A stretch of 64,000 nucleotides of DNA from positions 1-64,000 of the forward strand of contig NW_026647636.1 of NCBI RefSeq assembly GCF_950295315.1. Direction: 5' to 3'. The notes under the pieces are model-generated. The model had not been told where the DNA came from. It did not search any database and saw only the letters and a list, made by a program, of their open reading frames with translations. The DNA comes from Erinaceus europaeus. Taxonomy: Eukaryota; Chordata; Mammalia; Eulipotyphla; Erinaceidae. Within the stretch, counting starts at the first letter, position 1, and the number at the start of each line of letters is the position of its first letter. Positions 33,100-44,910 of this stretch are shown here, in pieces. The position numbers and the translations under genes were made by a program.

Positions 33100-34636
33100 A
33101 ATTAACAGTAAGGTTCCTGAAGAAAAAGAAAATAATTAAAAAAGAAAAAACAAAAAACCTTAATAATGATAATAATATCCTTGGAAGAATATTATGTCTG
33201 TGAATCCCATAAATAGGGATTCTGCTTAATTTCTTATTGTAATTAATTCTGACTCATAATGTCAAAGCTTAATAGTTGCATGTGACAACAATACTTATTA
33301 GTCAATTACCTTACTGTTCAAACAATGCATCTTAAACCTAAAAATACAAGAACTAGAGAATTTTCCATCAAAAACAAATAGTGATTTCTATAAGGCCTTA
33401 ACTCCTAATAGGTGGAAATAGAAAACACATATATTCTAGTCTATGGGAGTAATTATTCTAACAATGAGGCCTTTATTGAAGAGAATGAGTTATTTACAGT
33501 AATAGATGACATCTTATATTCTAGAATGAGTATTTTTACATCCAAGCACAGATCTACTTACCTGCCAAATATGATGTATCACAAATACTCATTTTAAGGG
33601 TCTTGGCCTTAAAATGAAGTGAATGGTCATTGAGTGACCCCTTATAATGGGGAATGTATGCTAGAAGATTTGCCTGAACACATTTTAGAGCTCTGGAAAA
33701 ATATAAACTATTTTTATTTTCCAGGCTTGTGGCTGACAACATCTCATGGTTGACAGGTCAATCCTAATAAAGCTATATCTGACAATCTTGATGGCAGACA
33801 GAGGATAGAGATCAATCTTCAGGCAGAAAAGTTGATGGAATATGTCATAACCTAAGGAGACACAACAATTATGTGACCTTGTTGTTAATAAGTCAATGAC
33901 CTTTTTAGAAAACTTATTTTATTTCCATTATATTAATAATATTTTCTGTATGTTGTGTGAAATAATGTGAAAATAATTCACCCTACCAGAAAAAAAAAAC
34001 GAGAAAATATGAATGTGCTGTTACGAGGATAAGGAAAAAATAGAGAATTATTTTTATATTATATACATTTTATTTTATATATACAAATATAAAGGAATTT
34101 ATGGAGATGCTTACATCTTTTAATAATTCTTTAAACAATTAATAAATTAAATGATGATTCGAATGTGAAACTACAATTGAAATAAATTTCTGTTGAAATT
34201 AAAGCAACTATTTAGATGAATTTTGGATTGTTTTAGATGATGCTGTTTTGACTTCTAGAAGCCACTTTTCACATACTTCCAATTAAAGCATATAGTTCAA
34301 CTAACTTTGTGCTGATATTGTAGAAGGTATCTATGTCTCCACTAGTTCTTCATTCATAGTTGCCTCTGTTAGTCCTCTTTAAAATAATGACATTGGTAAT
34401 TGAGTTGTCATAGCCAGATATGCAGTGCACTATAAATTTAGTCAGTTTTTGTAGCATATTTTACTTGAACATGGAAAGAATTTACATAAAAATAAGATTA
34501 AAAATAAAAAATAGATACCAAATAAAATGGATTTATTTTAAAAATATGTAAGTGTCTATTTTAATAATAGACAATTATTAAAATAATTGTTCAATTATTT
34601 AGGGACTTGGTGCCTAATGAATCCACTGCTCCTGCC
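33100..34636. other. Gene-free AT-rich stretch
   Basis: Two short overlapping ORFs (61 and 62 codons near 33412-33742) carry no known motif. No repeat recognised. Confidence 0.5.
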
Positions 34637-34882
34637 ATTTTTTTTTTCATTTTGTTGCCCTTGTTGTTGTTGTTATTGCCATTGTTGTTGTTGCATAGGA
34701 CAGAGAGAAATGGAGAGAGGAGGGGAAGACAGAGGGGGAAAGTTAGATACCTGCAGACTTGCTTCACTGCTTGTGAAGTGAGCTGGGTGAGGTGGGTGGG
34801 TGAATTTCAAACCGGGATCCTTTCATTGGTCCTTGGATTTGCACCATGTGTGTGTAACCTGCTGTGCTACCACCCAACTCCC
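34637..34882 (-). mobile_element. Group A SINE, diverged
   Basis: Minus-strand order kept ('ttgttgcccttgttgttg', 'ataggacagagagaaatggag', 'cctgcagacttgcttcact', 'aaccgggatcctttc', head end 'ctgctgtgctaccacccaac'), with changes in the middle near 'gagctgggtgaggtgg'. Confidence 0.9.
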
Positions 34883-36785
34883 AAGGGGGAACATTTTTAA
34901 CTATCTAACTCTCCCAATAAAAATGAGCAAAATTATTTAACTATTTTAGTTATGGCCCATGACCGCTTTAACATTTTATCCTTTTCATTTACATAATATT
35001 TGACTAGTGTAAAACACTTATTTAGTTAAAAACTATATTATTCAAGCCAAGTTAAACAGAAGCACCATATGCTTAAAACAAGTGTGTGTGGGGTATTGTT
35101 GGGGGGGGGGGGAATGCATGGTGATCTTCTCCTAGGGCTTTTGCTTCAGAAGAAGCAGCTAGAAACTCCTTGTTTTCTCTTTAAAGGAATTGCATATAGG
35201 ATTAACACACAGTCATATCAATTAATATATTCAGTTTGTTTTCCTTTCTTGGGGCAACTATGTAAAGAGATTAACAAATTTTAAAAGGAAGATAATAGAC
35301 TTCCTCCTCAAATTTTTATCTATTTTTCTCTTTCCCTAATTTTCTCATTAGGAAATGAAACATAATTTATGTAGAGCATTCTCCAGAAATAGGCTAACCA
35401 CTCCAATTGTTTCAACCTCTAAAATGAGATGATCATTAATAGAACTTTAAGATTCCCATATATAGCCGCTAATTACAATATATCTGTTCTTTGTCAAGTA
35501 AATGAATGAGAACAAACTGATCTTAATTAGTAAGGGATTGAATAAAAAGGGTATATTTTAAATAAATATGTCTATACTTTATTATGCAAGAAATGTAATT
35601 ATTTTCCAAGTTTTAACATTTATATATAATATAATAGAAATCTAAGCATTTTTTGCAGAAATAGTAAGGTCATCTCAGTAAGTAAACATATATTCCATTG
35701 ACTATGCCGCTGATGTCTGGTTTACTCATGAACTTAAATATCTTATGAGACATTTCATCAATATTAAATAATATAAAACTAGATGCAAACAAGCTATATA
35801 TTTTCATCAGATCACATTTAATTATTGAAAGTATTAACAGTGTTTAATTTATTTAGCCTGTGGCTATTTTATTGCTCTACTTTCAGTATATCATTATATC
35901 TACATTTACTCCATTTCTGGTTATTTACAAGGATATAGCTTCATACATATTCCAGTCACAATTCCTTTCTGACAAGATCCATTTATGTTCAATAATTCAC
36001 CTTTCCCATGTCACTCAGGTCAACCTGGCATTCATGTCTCTGAGTTAGTTGACATTTGTCAGGGTCTCATTCTCTTCTTGGTCAGAAATTGAAGAAAGAA
36101 AAATAGTCATAAATTCATGAGGCTCTGTTTTGAATACACAAGAACACTATCCTGACAAAAATGCTATGTCTGAAATGTCAGATGCAAGGTTCTCACATAA
36201 AGCCTGGGAAGTGTAAGCATGCCAGCAAGAGCAAGTGGCAGGGTAAAAATTTGACCACCAAAAGTGACTCAAACTAAGGACCCATGACATATGTGATTCT
36301 ACAAATGTGTTATGTAACTAAGGAGCTATTTTGTGTAGATATTTGTCACAATATCTTCCATCACTTCTCACACCATTAAGGGAATTAAAAAAAAAAAAAA
36401 AGGCATCTCTCTATCTATAGTTTCCATTTTTTTCCTTGGCCCAAAGGTTAACACCATAGTGACAATAGTACTAGGCAGCATTCACGACTTTTACCCTCAC
36501 TTCCAGATTACATCTTTAAAATGAGATTTAACTGTCAAAGAGTAATAAAAATATTACTGAATACATTTAAAGAAGAAGGAGGAGGAGGGAGAAGAGAAGA
36601 AAGAAGTAGTAAAAGAAGAAACAATACAGGAGATGGTTCTGTGAATGAGTCATTGTACCTCTTCAATTAAATCCGTGGCATCACTTGTGTTAGAGTGTAG
36701 TTATAGATCTATCTCTCATAAGTAAATACTTTTAAAAGAACACAATTTTATCTCCTAAGAATTATATATCCTAGTTAGGTAGATA
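34883..36785. other. Gene-free AT-rich stretch
   Basis: Holds a G12-13 run near 35101 and a GAAG-rich patch near 36570-36620. No coding or RNA gene signal. Confidence 0.5.
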
Positions 36786-37330
36786 TTACTTATCAAAGAA
36801 ATCCAAAACATTTAATGGTGGAAGGAAAATCTCTTCAACGAATGATGCTGTGAAAAATAAGTTGAAACATGCAAATGAATGAAATTGCAGTACCACTTAT
36901 CACTGTGCACAAAAGTCAACTACAAGTGGATCAAAGGTGTGGATATCGGGCTAGAAACTACTAACTAAACAACACAAAACATTGGTAGAACATTTCATGG
37001 TGTATGATTTAGAAATGTATTTGAGGACTCAAATCCTGTAGAAACTACTAAATACATATAAGAAAACAAAACCAAAAATAAACCAGTGGAACTACACCAA
37101 ACCGAAAAGCTTGGTGTAGTTGCCATCAACCAAACAGAAAGTTATCTTAGAGTATGGGAGAATTTTTTTTTAAATAATATGTAGTTCAGATAAAAGGATA
37201 ATAATCAAAATACATAAAGAGTGGGGGTTGCATTGCTATATGGAAAATTGGGAAATGTTATGCATGTATAAACTATTGTATTTACTGCCAAATGTAAAAC
37301 ATTAATTCCCCAGTAAAGAAAAATAAATAA
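36786..37330 (+). mobile_element. Old L1 fragment: ORF2 C-terminal region joined to short 3'UTR
   Basis: 36820-37190 is a decayed counterpart of 7720-8080 in L1-A ('gtggatcaaaggtgtggat', 'attggtagaacatttc', 'accagtggaactacaccaaa'). 37215-37330 is the short 3'UTR type ending 'aaaacattaattccccagtaaag'. An internal deletion removed the end of ORF2. Confidence 0.72.
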
Positions 37331-37332
37331 TA

Positions 37333-37363
<31 letters not shown>

Positions 37364-37366
37364 ATA
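37331..37366. repeat. (AAAT)n simple repeat
   Basis: About nine AAAT units, probably the expanded tail of the preceding L1. Confidence 0.93.
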
Positions 37367-37548
37367 TTCAGGACTGAGTGGATGTACTGCACTAAAGTCA
37401 AAGACTCAGGGTTCAGGTCCTGAAACATGATGGCAGAGGAGAAACTAGTAGGGGTTGTATTGTTATGTGGAAATGTTATGCACGTATAAACTAGTGTATT
37501 ATACTGTGGACTGTAAACCATTAATATCCCAATAAAGAAATTCTTTAA
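37367..37548 (+). mobile_element. Solo copy of the short L1 3'UTR type
   Basis: Matches 59130-59330 and 31545-31735 ('gcactaaagtcaaagactca', 'catgatggcagaggagaaa', 'taaaccattaatatcccaataaag'). Again no ORF2 upstream. Confidence 0.75.
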
Positions 37549-37561
37549 AAAAAAAATAAGT

Positions 37562-37810
37562 GGGGAGTAGGGCAGTAGTGCAACGGGTTAAGCACACGTG
37601 GTGCAAAGTGAAAGGACTTGTGTAAGGATCCCCACCTGCAGGGGAGTCGCTTCACAGGTGGTGAAGCAGGTCTGCAGGTGTCTATCTTTCTCTCCCCCTC
37701 TCTGTCTTTCCTTCCACTTTCCATTTCTCTGTCCTATCCAACAATGACGATATCAATAACAACAACAATAAAACGACAAGGGCAACAAAAGGGAAAATAA
37801 ATAAATAATT
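37562..37810 (+). mobile_element. Group A SINE with deletion in the B-box region
   Basis: Head 'ggggagtagggcagtagtgc', then 'aaggatccccacctgcaggg': the segment that normally carries the B box between 'aaggat' and 'ccccacctgc' is missing. Tail (AAC/AAT)n. Confidence 0.93.
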
Positions 37811-37829
37811 AAAAAATAATGAGAGCTCA

Positions 37830-38680
37830 GTTAACAGCAAAACAAACACTGGAAAATGGGGTGCGGACATGGACAGAAACTTTATAAAGGAGAAAGAGAT
37901 CAGAGGACTAATTGATCAACACAGAAATGCAAATAAAGACAACAATGAGATACCACTTTATACCAATGAGAATGTTAGAAAAGACAGGAAAAGAAAGAAA
38001 AGAAAAAAAAAACAGTTGGAACGAAGGGCTGTTGGGGGGAATGGGACTCACCTGTATTGCAGGTTGGAATGGAAATTGGTTTAACCCCAAAGAAAAACAG
38101 TCTGGTGATTCATCAGAACTCTAGTAATATATCTCCCTTATAACCCAACAATTTCCCTGTCCAGGGAGAGCAAAAATGCTGATCTGAAAAGATAATATGC
38201 ATACAAATAACCAAAATTTGGAAGCAACCCAGATGTCCAACAACAAATAAATTGTTAAAATTTGTAGTATATGTAACAATGGAATTCTACTCAGCTATTA
38301 AAAAGATGAAGTTACTTCCTTTGTCTCATCCTGGATGGAACTTGAAGGCATCAAGTGACATAAAACAAAAAGAGGAGGGTAAATACCAAAAGATCTCATA
38401 GGTGGAAATTAAGAAAGAAGGACAGAGAGAGAAAACACAAAGTAAAAGTTGGACTAGCTGTTGAGGTTTTCACTGAAGCAATGGACTGGGAAAAGGAGAG
38501 GGAAGGAAGAGGTAGAGAATACCTTGGATACTTAGTGAATGATGATGTGAAAATGTCTAGCACCTAATTATAGTTGAGAATGTTCTCCAAGGAACTTTCA
38601 CTGGGAGATGAGAAAATATACCTATGTGTCAACAACTGCACCATATACCATTAAACCCCAAATAAAATGGAAAAATATTT
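37830..38680 (+). mobile_element. Old L1 3' end with a third type of 3'UTR
   Basis: 37880-38400 matches the ORF2 C-terminal part ('gaaatgcaaataaagacaac', 'tggaagcaacccagatgtcc', 'ggaattctactcagctatta'). The following 240 bases up to 'cattaaaccccaaataaaatgg' differ from both the long and the short 3'UTR types. Many frameshifts. Confidence 0.78.
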
Positions 38681-38729
38681 GTTAATGATATTACAAATAA
38701 AAACAGTATCATATATTAAAAATTACTTG

Positions 38730-38920
38730 TTGGGGCTGGCAAAATAGATTGCTTAGATGGTGTGCTACTTTGTCCTTTGTATACCCATGTTTTAAGTCTA
38801 GCCTTCATAATACTGGAGGAAGGTTCAGTACTGTTTTTCTTTCCCTTTCGGTCTCTATCATTGTCTCTTTTTATCTCTATCTCGAAAACCAGCCTAAAGT
38901 GATAAAGCCCTGGCAAGGAA
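38730..38920 (+). mobile_element. Group D SINE, diverged
   Basis: 'ggggctggcaaaatagattg', 'ccatgttttaagtctagcc', 'cttcataatactggaggaag', a CT-rich part and 'aaaaccagcctaaagtg'. Low similarity in the head. Confidence 0.55.
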
Positions 38921-39594
38921 TACATATATTCCTTGTGAATTAATTCCTCAGATAAAAAATTACACCACTGCATTAACTTAAAATTCATCTCTGAGATAAT
39001 AAAACTGAATCTCAAAGTAAGATAGCAAATAAGTGTTAAAGACTTCTTTCTGAAAATTTCTTTTAGATCTCAGAACTCAACTTAATAATCTACACCATTG
39101 CTTTAGTAGTTTCTTTAAAATGATACCACTATCTTTATTCCTCTCTCAGAGGAACATAACAAAAAATGAAAAACAGTCATCAGAACAAATCTCAAATTAA
39201 GAATTACCAAAAAATATGTCTCACATAATTCATAAAGCTCTCTTAGTGTAATAACTTCAACAATTGAATTTTCTGAGAAAAATATAAATCACTGAAGGTC
39301 TGAATAAAATTCAGTGAAACTCATTTTTATCAGATTAAGAAATAGGCTTCCTGACAACCCACAGCTCATTCTACTGTGGTATTCTCTGCTATAATGTTTT
39401 TTTTGGAGTAGAGGAAAGCTGAATAGAAATTAAAAAAAACATTGCATGCTTATTTGTGAAATATATTTTAATTATAAATAGCATTTTTTAACATTTTAGC
39501 ATTTTTTAGCTTTTATACAACTAAGAATTTTGTAATCATTATTGTAAAAGTATGTTTGTACTTTTCATATCTTCTAAAATGATTTATTTTTTCT
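38921..39594. other. Gene-free AT-rich stretch
   Basis: Nothing recognised. Confidence 0.5.
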
Positions 39595-39752
39595 TTTTTT
39601 AAAAATCTGTATTAGTGATTGAATAATGATTAACAAGATTGTAAGATAACAGGGATACAACTCCATAAAGTTTCTACCACTAGAGTTCCGCATCCCATCC
39701 CTTCATTGGAAGCTTTCCTATTCTTTAGCCATCTGGGGGTATGGACCAAGAA
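39595..39752 (-). mobile_element. Old L1 3'UTR end fragment
   Basis: The complement matches the last 160 bases of the L1 3'UTR ('catcccatcccttcattgga', 'agctttcctattctttagcc', 'atctgggggtatgg'). Confidence 0.8.
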
Positions 39753-40690
39753 GCTAATTTACTATAGAGAACTTGTCTTAATTATATGAATCTTCAATGT
39801 AGTCCTTTATTAAATTAGATAAGGGTCTACTTAATACATTGATATGAATTTGTGATAGATTAAGGTGGGAGGACTAAATTATATTGTAAAGACTTCTAAT
39901 AAGGACATCAGTTATGCAGAAAGTGACTGTTATAATATACTTGCAATGACTTTTTATTTTATATATTCTATGTAGATACATTTCATATTAAATGACTATA
40001 TTTTGCAGTGACAAGTGTACAGAGTTGTTAGACTGGCATGGCTTTACTACATTTGTCACTAACACCTAATTATCTTAGAAATTAATAATTTAAAAATACC
40101 TTTAATGTAATCAACACAACAAAAGGCCCTTACTTGTTTTTATCTACAACTGATTTTCAATATATGTTAATGGATTATTTTCTTTGTACTAATAGGTCGA
40201 CTTTGTACTAATGCCCTCCCTTATCTTTGTTATTGACTTCATTTGCTATGATGTTAGAAGTTTTAAAAAAAAGGCTGAAATTAAGCAGTGTTGTGAGAAA
40301 TTTTCTCTCAAAGGAGATGGCTGCATCTTTTGCATGATAATAACTTCAGTGTGAGAGACTATTGATTACCTAATTGTGATACTTTTTAATTAAATTCTTT
40401 ATTCAAACACCTCAAAGGGACTGTGATCACTGGTGAAGTAACACATTTTTTTGTCTTTCTAATAAAAACTGTGTTTACTGCTTTAATTCTTTAGTCTAAA
40501 TGGGATTTCCACGGATAGATTCAATGGTTCCATAAAACCAAAGACTTGCATATATTCTCATCTTTGATAATTTAACATATATGTTCCAAATGACTCTGAA
40601 CACTTTCCATCATTTAGGATTAAAAATTAATAAATACAGCTTATTTAATTTAATTTAGGTAGTATTCTGTGCCTAATAATGACTTCTCTT
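39753..40690. other. Gene-free AT-rich stretch
   Basis: Nothing recognised; no ORF of 60 codons is listed here. Confidence 0.5.
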
Positions 40691-40706
40691 AACTATCATT
40701 TCCTTT

Positions 40707-40946
40707 TTTAAAAAAATATTTATTTATTACCTTTTATTGCCTTTTTTATATTTCTGTCATTGTTGTTGGATAGGACAGAGAGAAAAGGAGAGAAGAGGGG
40801 AAGACAGAGATGGGGAAAGAAAGACAGACACCTGCAGACCTGCTTCACCTCCTGTGAGGTGACTCCTCTGCAGGTGGGAGCTCAAACCGGGATCCTTACC
40901 GGTCCTTGTGCTTTGCGCCACCTGCACTTAACCCGCTGCACTATTG
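40707..40946 (-). mobile_element. Group A SINE, slightly 5' truncated
   Basis: Ends on the right at 'cttaacccgctgcactat', lacking the usual outer 'accg..ggactccc'. The perfect 16-bp duplication aactatcatttccttt lies at 40691-40706 and 40947-40962, so the truncation happened at insertion. The B-box area is shortened. Confidence 0.94.
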
Positions 40947-40977
40947 AACTATCATTTCCTTTATGGAAATATTTGAA

Positions 40978-41110
40978 TAGGCCAGAGAAGTAACATAGTG
41001 CTATGAGCAGCAGTTATTCACACCTGAGGCTTGAAGTTCTAAATTCACCATCAATTGGAGCTAAAGTAGTACACTGGTGGAAAGATTAAGAAAAGAAAGA
41101 AAACTATCTT
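40978..41110 (+). mobile_element. Group C SINE, old
   Basis: 'aggccagagaagtaacatag', 'ttattcacacctgaggcttg', 'aattcaccatcaattggagc' follow group C loosely. Confidence 0.55.
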
Positions 41111-41267
41111 GCCATTCCTATATGAAAGCCAGTAGTACCCAAGACTTTAAATTGTTAATCCTTTTGCTCATATTTTTCAACGGAATGCCTAGCCTTGCTT
41201 TTTTAAGTTAGCTATAGTTATTTATTGTATAATGTTTATTGCCTAATGGCACAAATATTTTTTTAAG

Positions 41268-41495
41268 AGAGATAGTTCACTAAGTAGGAGCATGCTTTGC
41301 CACATGGGGCCCCATGCTTTGCCACATGGGGCCCCATCACCACAGGAGTGATGCTATAGTAAAACAGGAAGCCCCCATGTTCTCGTCTCTCTCTCTCAGT
41401 TTTGTCTGTATCTCTGTCTCTGTCTGTGCCTCTACATCTGTATCATTTCTATATCTCTATCTGTTTCTTTCTATTTGAATGAAAAAGAAGCCTAG
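41268..41495 (+). mobile_element. Group D SINE with a 21-bp internal tandem duplication
   Basis: 'gagatagttcactaagtagg', then 'catgctttgccacatgggg' repeated twice in tandem (about 41290-41331), 'caccacaggagtgatgctat', and a long CT-rich tail with TATCTCTATCTG units. Confidence 0.68.
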
Positions 41496-41839
41496 AGGGA
41501 CAAAAGCATGCATACATGAGACTCTGGGCTTGCAAAAAAAAAAGACAACAACACAAACAAAATAAACCCTACATATAGCACATATGTTGTTTCTTGAATA
41601 TGATTACAGTCACAACACCTGATATAAAATACTATACAAAAAATGATACATGATGCATGTTATTAAGTAAGCAATTAGAAGAAACACACTGTACCAAATG
41701 CAATCTTGCAATGGAAAAGTAGAGACAAAATATCTGCAAAACTCTACATTTACAATGATTACAAAATAATTGGTGTAAATATGCTATAAAATTGTGGAAA
41801 GTTTTACAACTTGACAAATATCTTTAGAGGCTGAATTTG
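41496..41839. other. Gene-free stretch
   Basis: Nothing recognised beyond an A run near 41536. Confidence 0.5.
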
Positions 41840-41960
41840 TTTCCCTAGTCCTACCAAGGCAAATCACCACACACTGAGTAGTTTAAAACAATAAAATCAT
41901 TCTCAGTTTCAGAGGCTAGAAATCTATAATCAGGTTGTTGGCAGGGTGAAGCTTTCTTTC
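41840..41960 (-). mobile_element. Probable MLT1-like (MaLR) LTR relic
   Basis: The + strand shows 'gtttccctagtcctaccaag', 'caccacacactgagtagttt', 'aaaacaataaaatcattctc', 'gaggctagaaatctataatc', 'aggttgttggcagggtgaag'. This is the complement of the 3' part of the MLT1-type LTR as I know it. A (TC)n microsatellite interrupts it at 41953-42000, and diverged traces may continue to about 42060. Non-coding. Confidence 0.6.
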
Positions 41961-41964
41961 TCTT

Positions 41965-41996
<32 letters not shown>

Positions 41997-42000
41997 TCTT
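41953..42000. repeat. CT-rich microsatellite
   Basis: TTTC units changing to (TC)n. Confidence 0.93.
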
Positions 42001-42060
42001 TTAAATCTTCCTAGGGGAGGAATACTTTTGTGCCCCATTCTCACTTCTGGTAGTATCAGA

Positions 42061-43794
42061 AGTGTCAAAGATTGATAGTTTGTATTGAAGATGTATCACT
42101 CAATTTCTGCTTTCCTCAAGCTGTATCACTTATTTGTGTACAGATTTCTCTCTGATTATCAGAACAGCACTGGAGGAGGAGCTACTTTAATTCTATATTA
42201 CTATTGTGGTTGTGTATTACCCAAAGCAGTGTTCAGTGTCTTAACCAAAGCAGTGATCTGCTCTGGCTGGGGAATGAGTCCAAGACCTCTGGCATGAAAG
42301 TTCTGTCCACTACTGCTGGCAGAATTACCTGGTCACTTATTAAGACATCATCTTAACTTGTTTATGTCTACATAGGTCCCTGGGTGTTAGGAATTCTATG
42401 TATGTTTAGAGGAGAAGATGGTACACCTCTAGTAACCTATTCATGATTTGTAGAAGTTGATGGGTGTGAACCCCAAAATGAGAATACATATAGGAAAGAA
42501 GAATTATAGATTCAGACTGAATCCTGCTTTTTTGCTGGAATCTTGGCATGAGTTTAGGTAGAGATGCTGTCTACAGAAGATAGCAGAGCTAATTCAATAC
42601 AAAGGACATCTTTAAAGCAGTGATCAAAAAATAATTATCTATTTCAAAATTCAGACAATCTTTTCAGATGTTCAGAAGATACTGTGGACTGGAAAATAGA
42701 TAAATAAATAAAGCCTGATGCTGACAAGTTATAAAAAATAAGCCTGTTTCAGGAAGTGTTATATTTAATATGAAAAGTGTGGATGTATTTGACATCCATT
42801 GTCTAGTTGTGGCCTTGTCTAGATATTGTTACTAATTTATATCAGTTACCCATTTCTGAATAATTTTACCTAGGTGAGTATACGGACATCTAAATACTAA
42901 CAGTTAAAAATAAGTATCACTATTCATAAATAAATGAAAATTTATTTAATGACCTGGCTTCTTTTTTTCTCAGAAAAATGAAGCAGATGTTTTTACTTTC
43001 TCATATATCATATATAGTTAGTCAGTAGTTAAGTTCTTTGGCTGCTGGTATTTTTTTTAATTTAATTTTCTTTTTTGAATATCAAAATCCTAAATCTGCT
43101 GTTATGTGTCCTTCACTTTAACTTCTGTAGAATCTTGATATTTGATTTGCTAACACTAGTTATTTAATTTTCTACTTGAATTCATCCTCTAAAATTCTAC
43201 TTGAAGATTGATTTCATTAAAGCACATATCTGATCCAAATCTCCTGAAACAAATAAGAAAAAAAGACACCTCTCCAGAATACTTCAATATCCAATCCAAG
43301 TCACATTTTACTCACATTTTATTCATATTCCACTTACCTGAGTTGTAATTTTCCTTCCTCATGAATTTTTCTTGATTACCTATTTGAAATAATGTCTTCT
43401 ACACTTTCATGTTATAATATTTACTATTTTCTAGGACTACCAAAATAATAGTATAACATTTCTTTATAAAATGCATAAATTCCATCAAACCATTCATATA
43501 TTAATATAATCTATTTTTAATCAATTCATTTTTTTAATCAGTCGATGAACTCTGCAAGTACCACTTCACATACGGGCCATATAGAGATTTGTGGTCTGGG
43601 TTTTCTAATATAATTATTGTGCAATTGCAGATACAACTTATTCCCCATGATTACCTTTAATACAGTGGGGTTTCCAAAGCATGTTTTACTAAGCATGGAG
43701 ATTGTATTTTTTTTCTCAGTTTAATATGATTAAATTATTTATGCTTAGCCTTACAGAGGATGTTCACAGAATAAGCAGTCAGATATACTTCTTC
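42061..43794. other. Gene-free AT-rich stretch
   Basis: A 70-codon ORF at 42085-42297 has no recognised motif, and its extent is compatible with chance. No other feature. Confidence 0.5.
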
Positions 43795-43808
43795 ATTTTA
43801 CATCTTGG

Positions 43809-44001
43809 GATGCATTGGATCGACCTTCTCGTGGTGCATCCTGTGAATACCCATTCATTGGGGAAACTGACGATCCTTCCTAGCCGACTGAATCCACATG
43901 GATCCCAGTCACTTTCAAAGCCAGCAACAAGCAGCTCCTGACAGCTTTCAACCTGACCTGTTGACTGACTACGGAAGAAGGGCAAACGCTAGAAGAAGAA
44001 G
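43809..44001 (+). mobile_element. Discrete retroposed element with a (GAA)n tail, possibly RTE-related
   Basis: 193 bases bounded by the perfect 14-bp duplication attttacatcttgg at 43795-43808 and 44002-44015. The 3' end reads 'ttgactgactacggaagaag', 'ggcaaacgctag', then AGAAGAAGAAG. The tail is a GAA repeat, not poly(A), and the nick on the bottom strand (AAAAT/GAAG) is unlike the TTTT/AA preference of L1, so another LINE clade is likely. RTE-clade elements commonly end in short tandem repeats. I see no clear A/B box in the head. It could be a 5'-truncated LINE end or a SINE. The family is not recognised with certainty. Confidence 0.8.
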
Positions 44002-44015
44002 ATTTTACATCTTGG

Positions 44016-44600
44016 AATTGAATTGTCAAAGATTTACTTTTTAATTAACTTTCTAACATGAAAGACACTCAGATTTATGGAAAATATACATATACCTAAC
44101 TAACGGTAATGACAAGTGGTGGGAGATGATTTATGTGGGTACAAGAATCTCAAAGTTATATTCTCATTTGACTAGTGTGATCTATAAATTTTGAATGAGA
44201 ATAAAACAGTTGTTGATGGTACCGGGAAGCAAAAATATTGATCACACATTTTCAAGATAACTAAAATTTTAAGTGAATAATTAGTTTGAGTAATTGAGGG
44301 AAAGGTGAGCATATATAAGAAGTCTCCCTTGGAGAATTATGTAGGACTAATGATGCAGGAGTTTTAATCAAAAAAGTCACAGCTTGAGTGGACATGTTGA
44401 GATTTGACTGCAGATGAAGTCATGAGATTTTATTTTATTATTTTTTTTTGTGGGAGAGATGATGGGATACAGGATTGTTGACACATGGAAATAATTATCT
44501 CTCCATGATAGGTGTCTAACCTGAAGATTGTTTAAATAAGAGATTTGATCAATCAAGGAAATGAGTGGTTCATTGTACTATGTGAACTCTAAGTATTTCT
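44016..44600. other. Gene-free stretch
   Basis: Ends in 'aagtatttct', itself a partial repeat of the target site used next to it. Confidence 0.5.
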
Positions 44601-44616
44601 AAGTATTGCTATTTCT

Positions 44617-44910
44617 TTTTTTAATTTTTTTTTTAAATTTATTTATTTATTTATTCCTTTTGTTGCCCTTGTTGTTTTGTTGTTGTAGTTATTATTGATG
44701 CCATTGTTGTTGGATAGGACAGAGAGAAATGGAGAGAGGAGGGGAAGACAGAGAGGGGGAGAGAAAGACGGACACCTGCAGACCTGCTTCATCGCCTGTG
44801 AAGCGACTCCCCTGAAGGTGGGGAGGTGGGGGTTCGAACGGGGATCCTTCTTCTGGTCTTTGTGCTTAGCGACACCTGGGCTTAACCCGCTGCGCTACCG
44901 CTCGAATCCC
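44617..44910 (-). mobile_element. Group A SINE sharing a target site with L1-B
   Basis: Complete minus-strand copy: T-rich tail complement, 'attccttttgttgcccttg', 'tggataggacagagagaaat', head end 'gcgctaccgctcgaatccc'. Flanked by the 16-bp aagtattgctatttct at 44601-44616 and 44911-44926; the second copy is also the left duplication of L1-B. Confidence 0.95.

Noticed and set aside
41286..41335. Direct repeats as a possible CRISPR-like or recombination array
   Set aside because: Only two tandem 21-bp units inside a group D SINE, and CRISPR arrays do not occur in mammals.
42085..42297. 70-codon frame, possible exon
   Set aside because: Starts just beyond an LTR relic, shows no domain, and I found no convincing splice context.
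43702..43941. 79-codon frame covering part of the (GAA)n element
   Set aside because: The frame begins in flanking DNA and crosses the target duplication into the insert, so it cannot be an ancestral protein.
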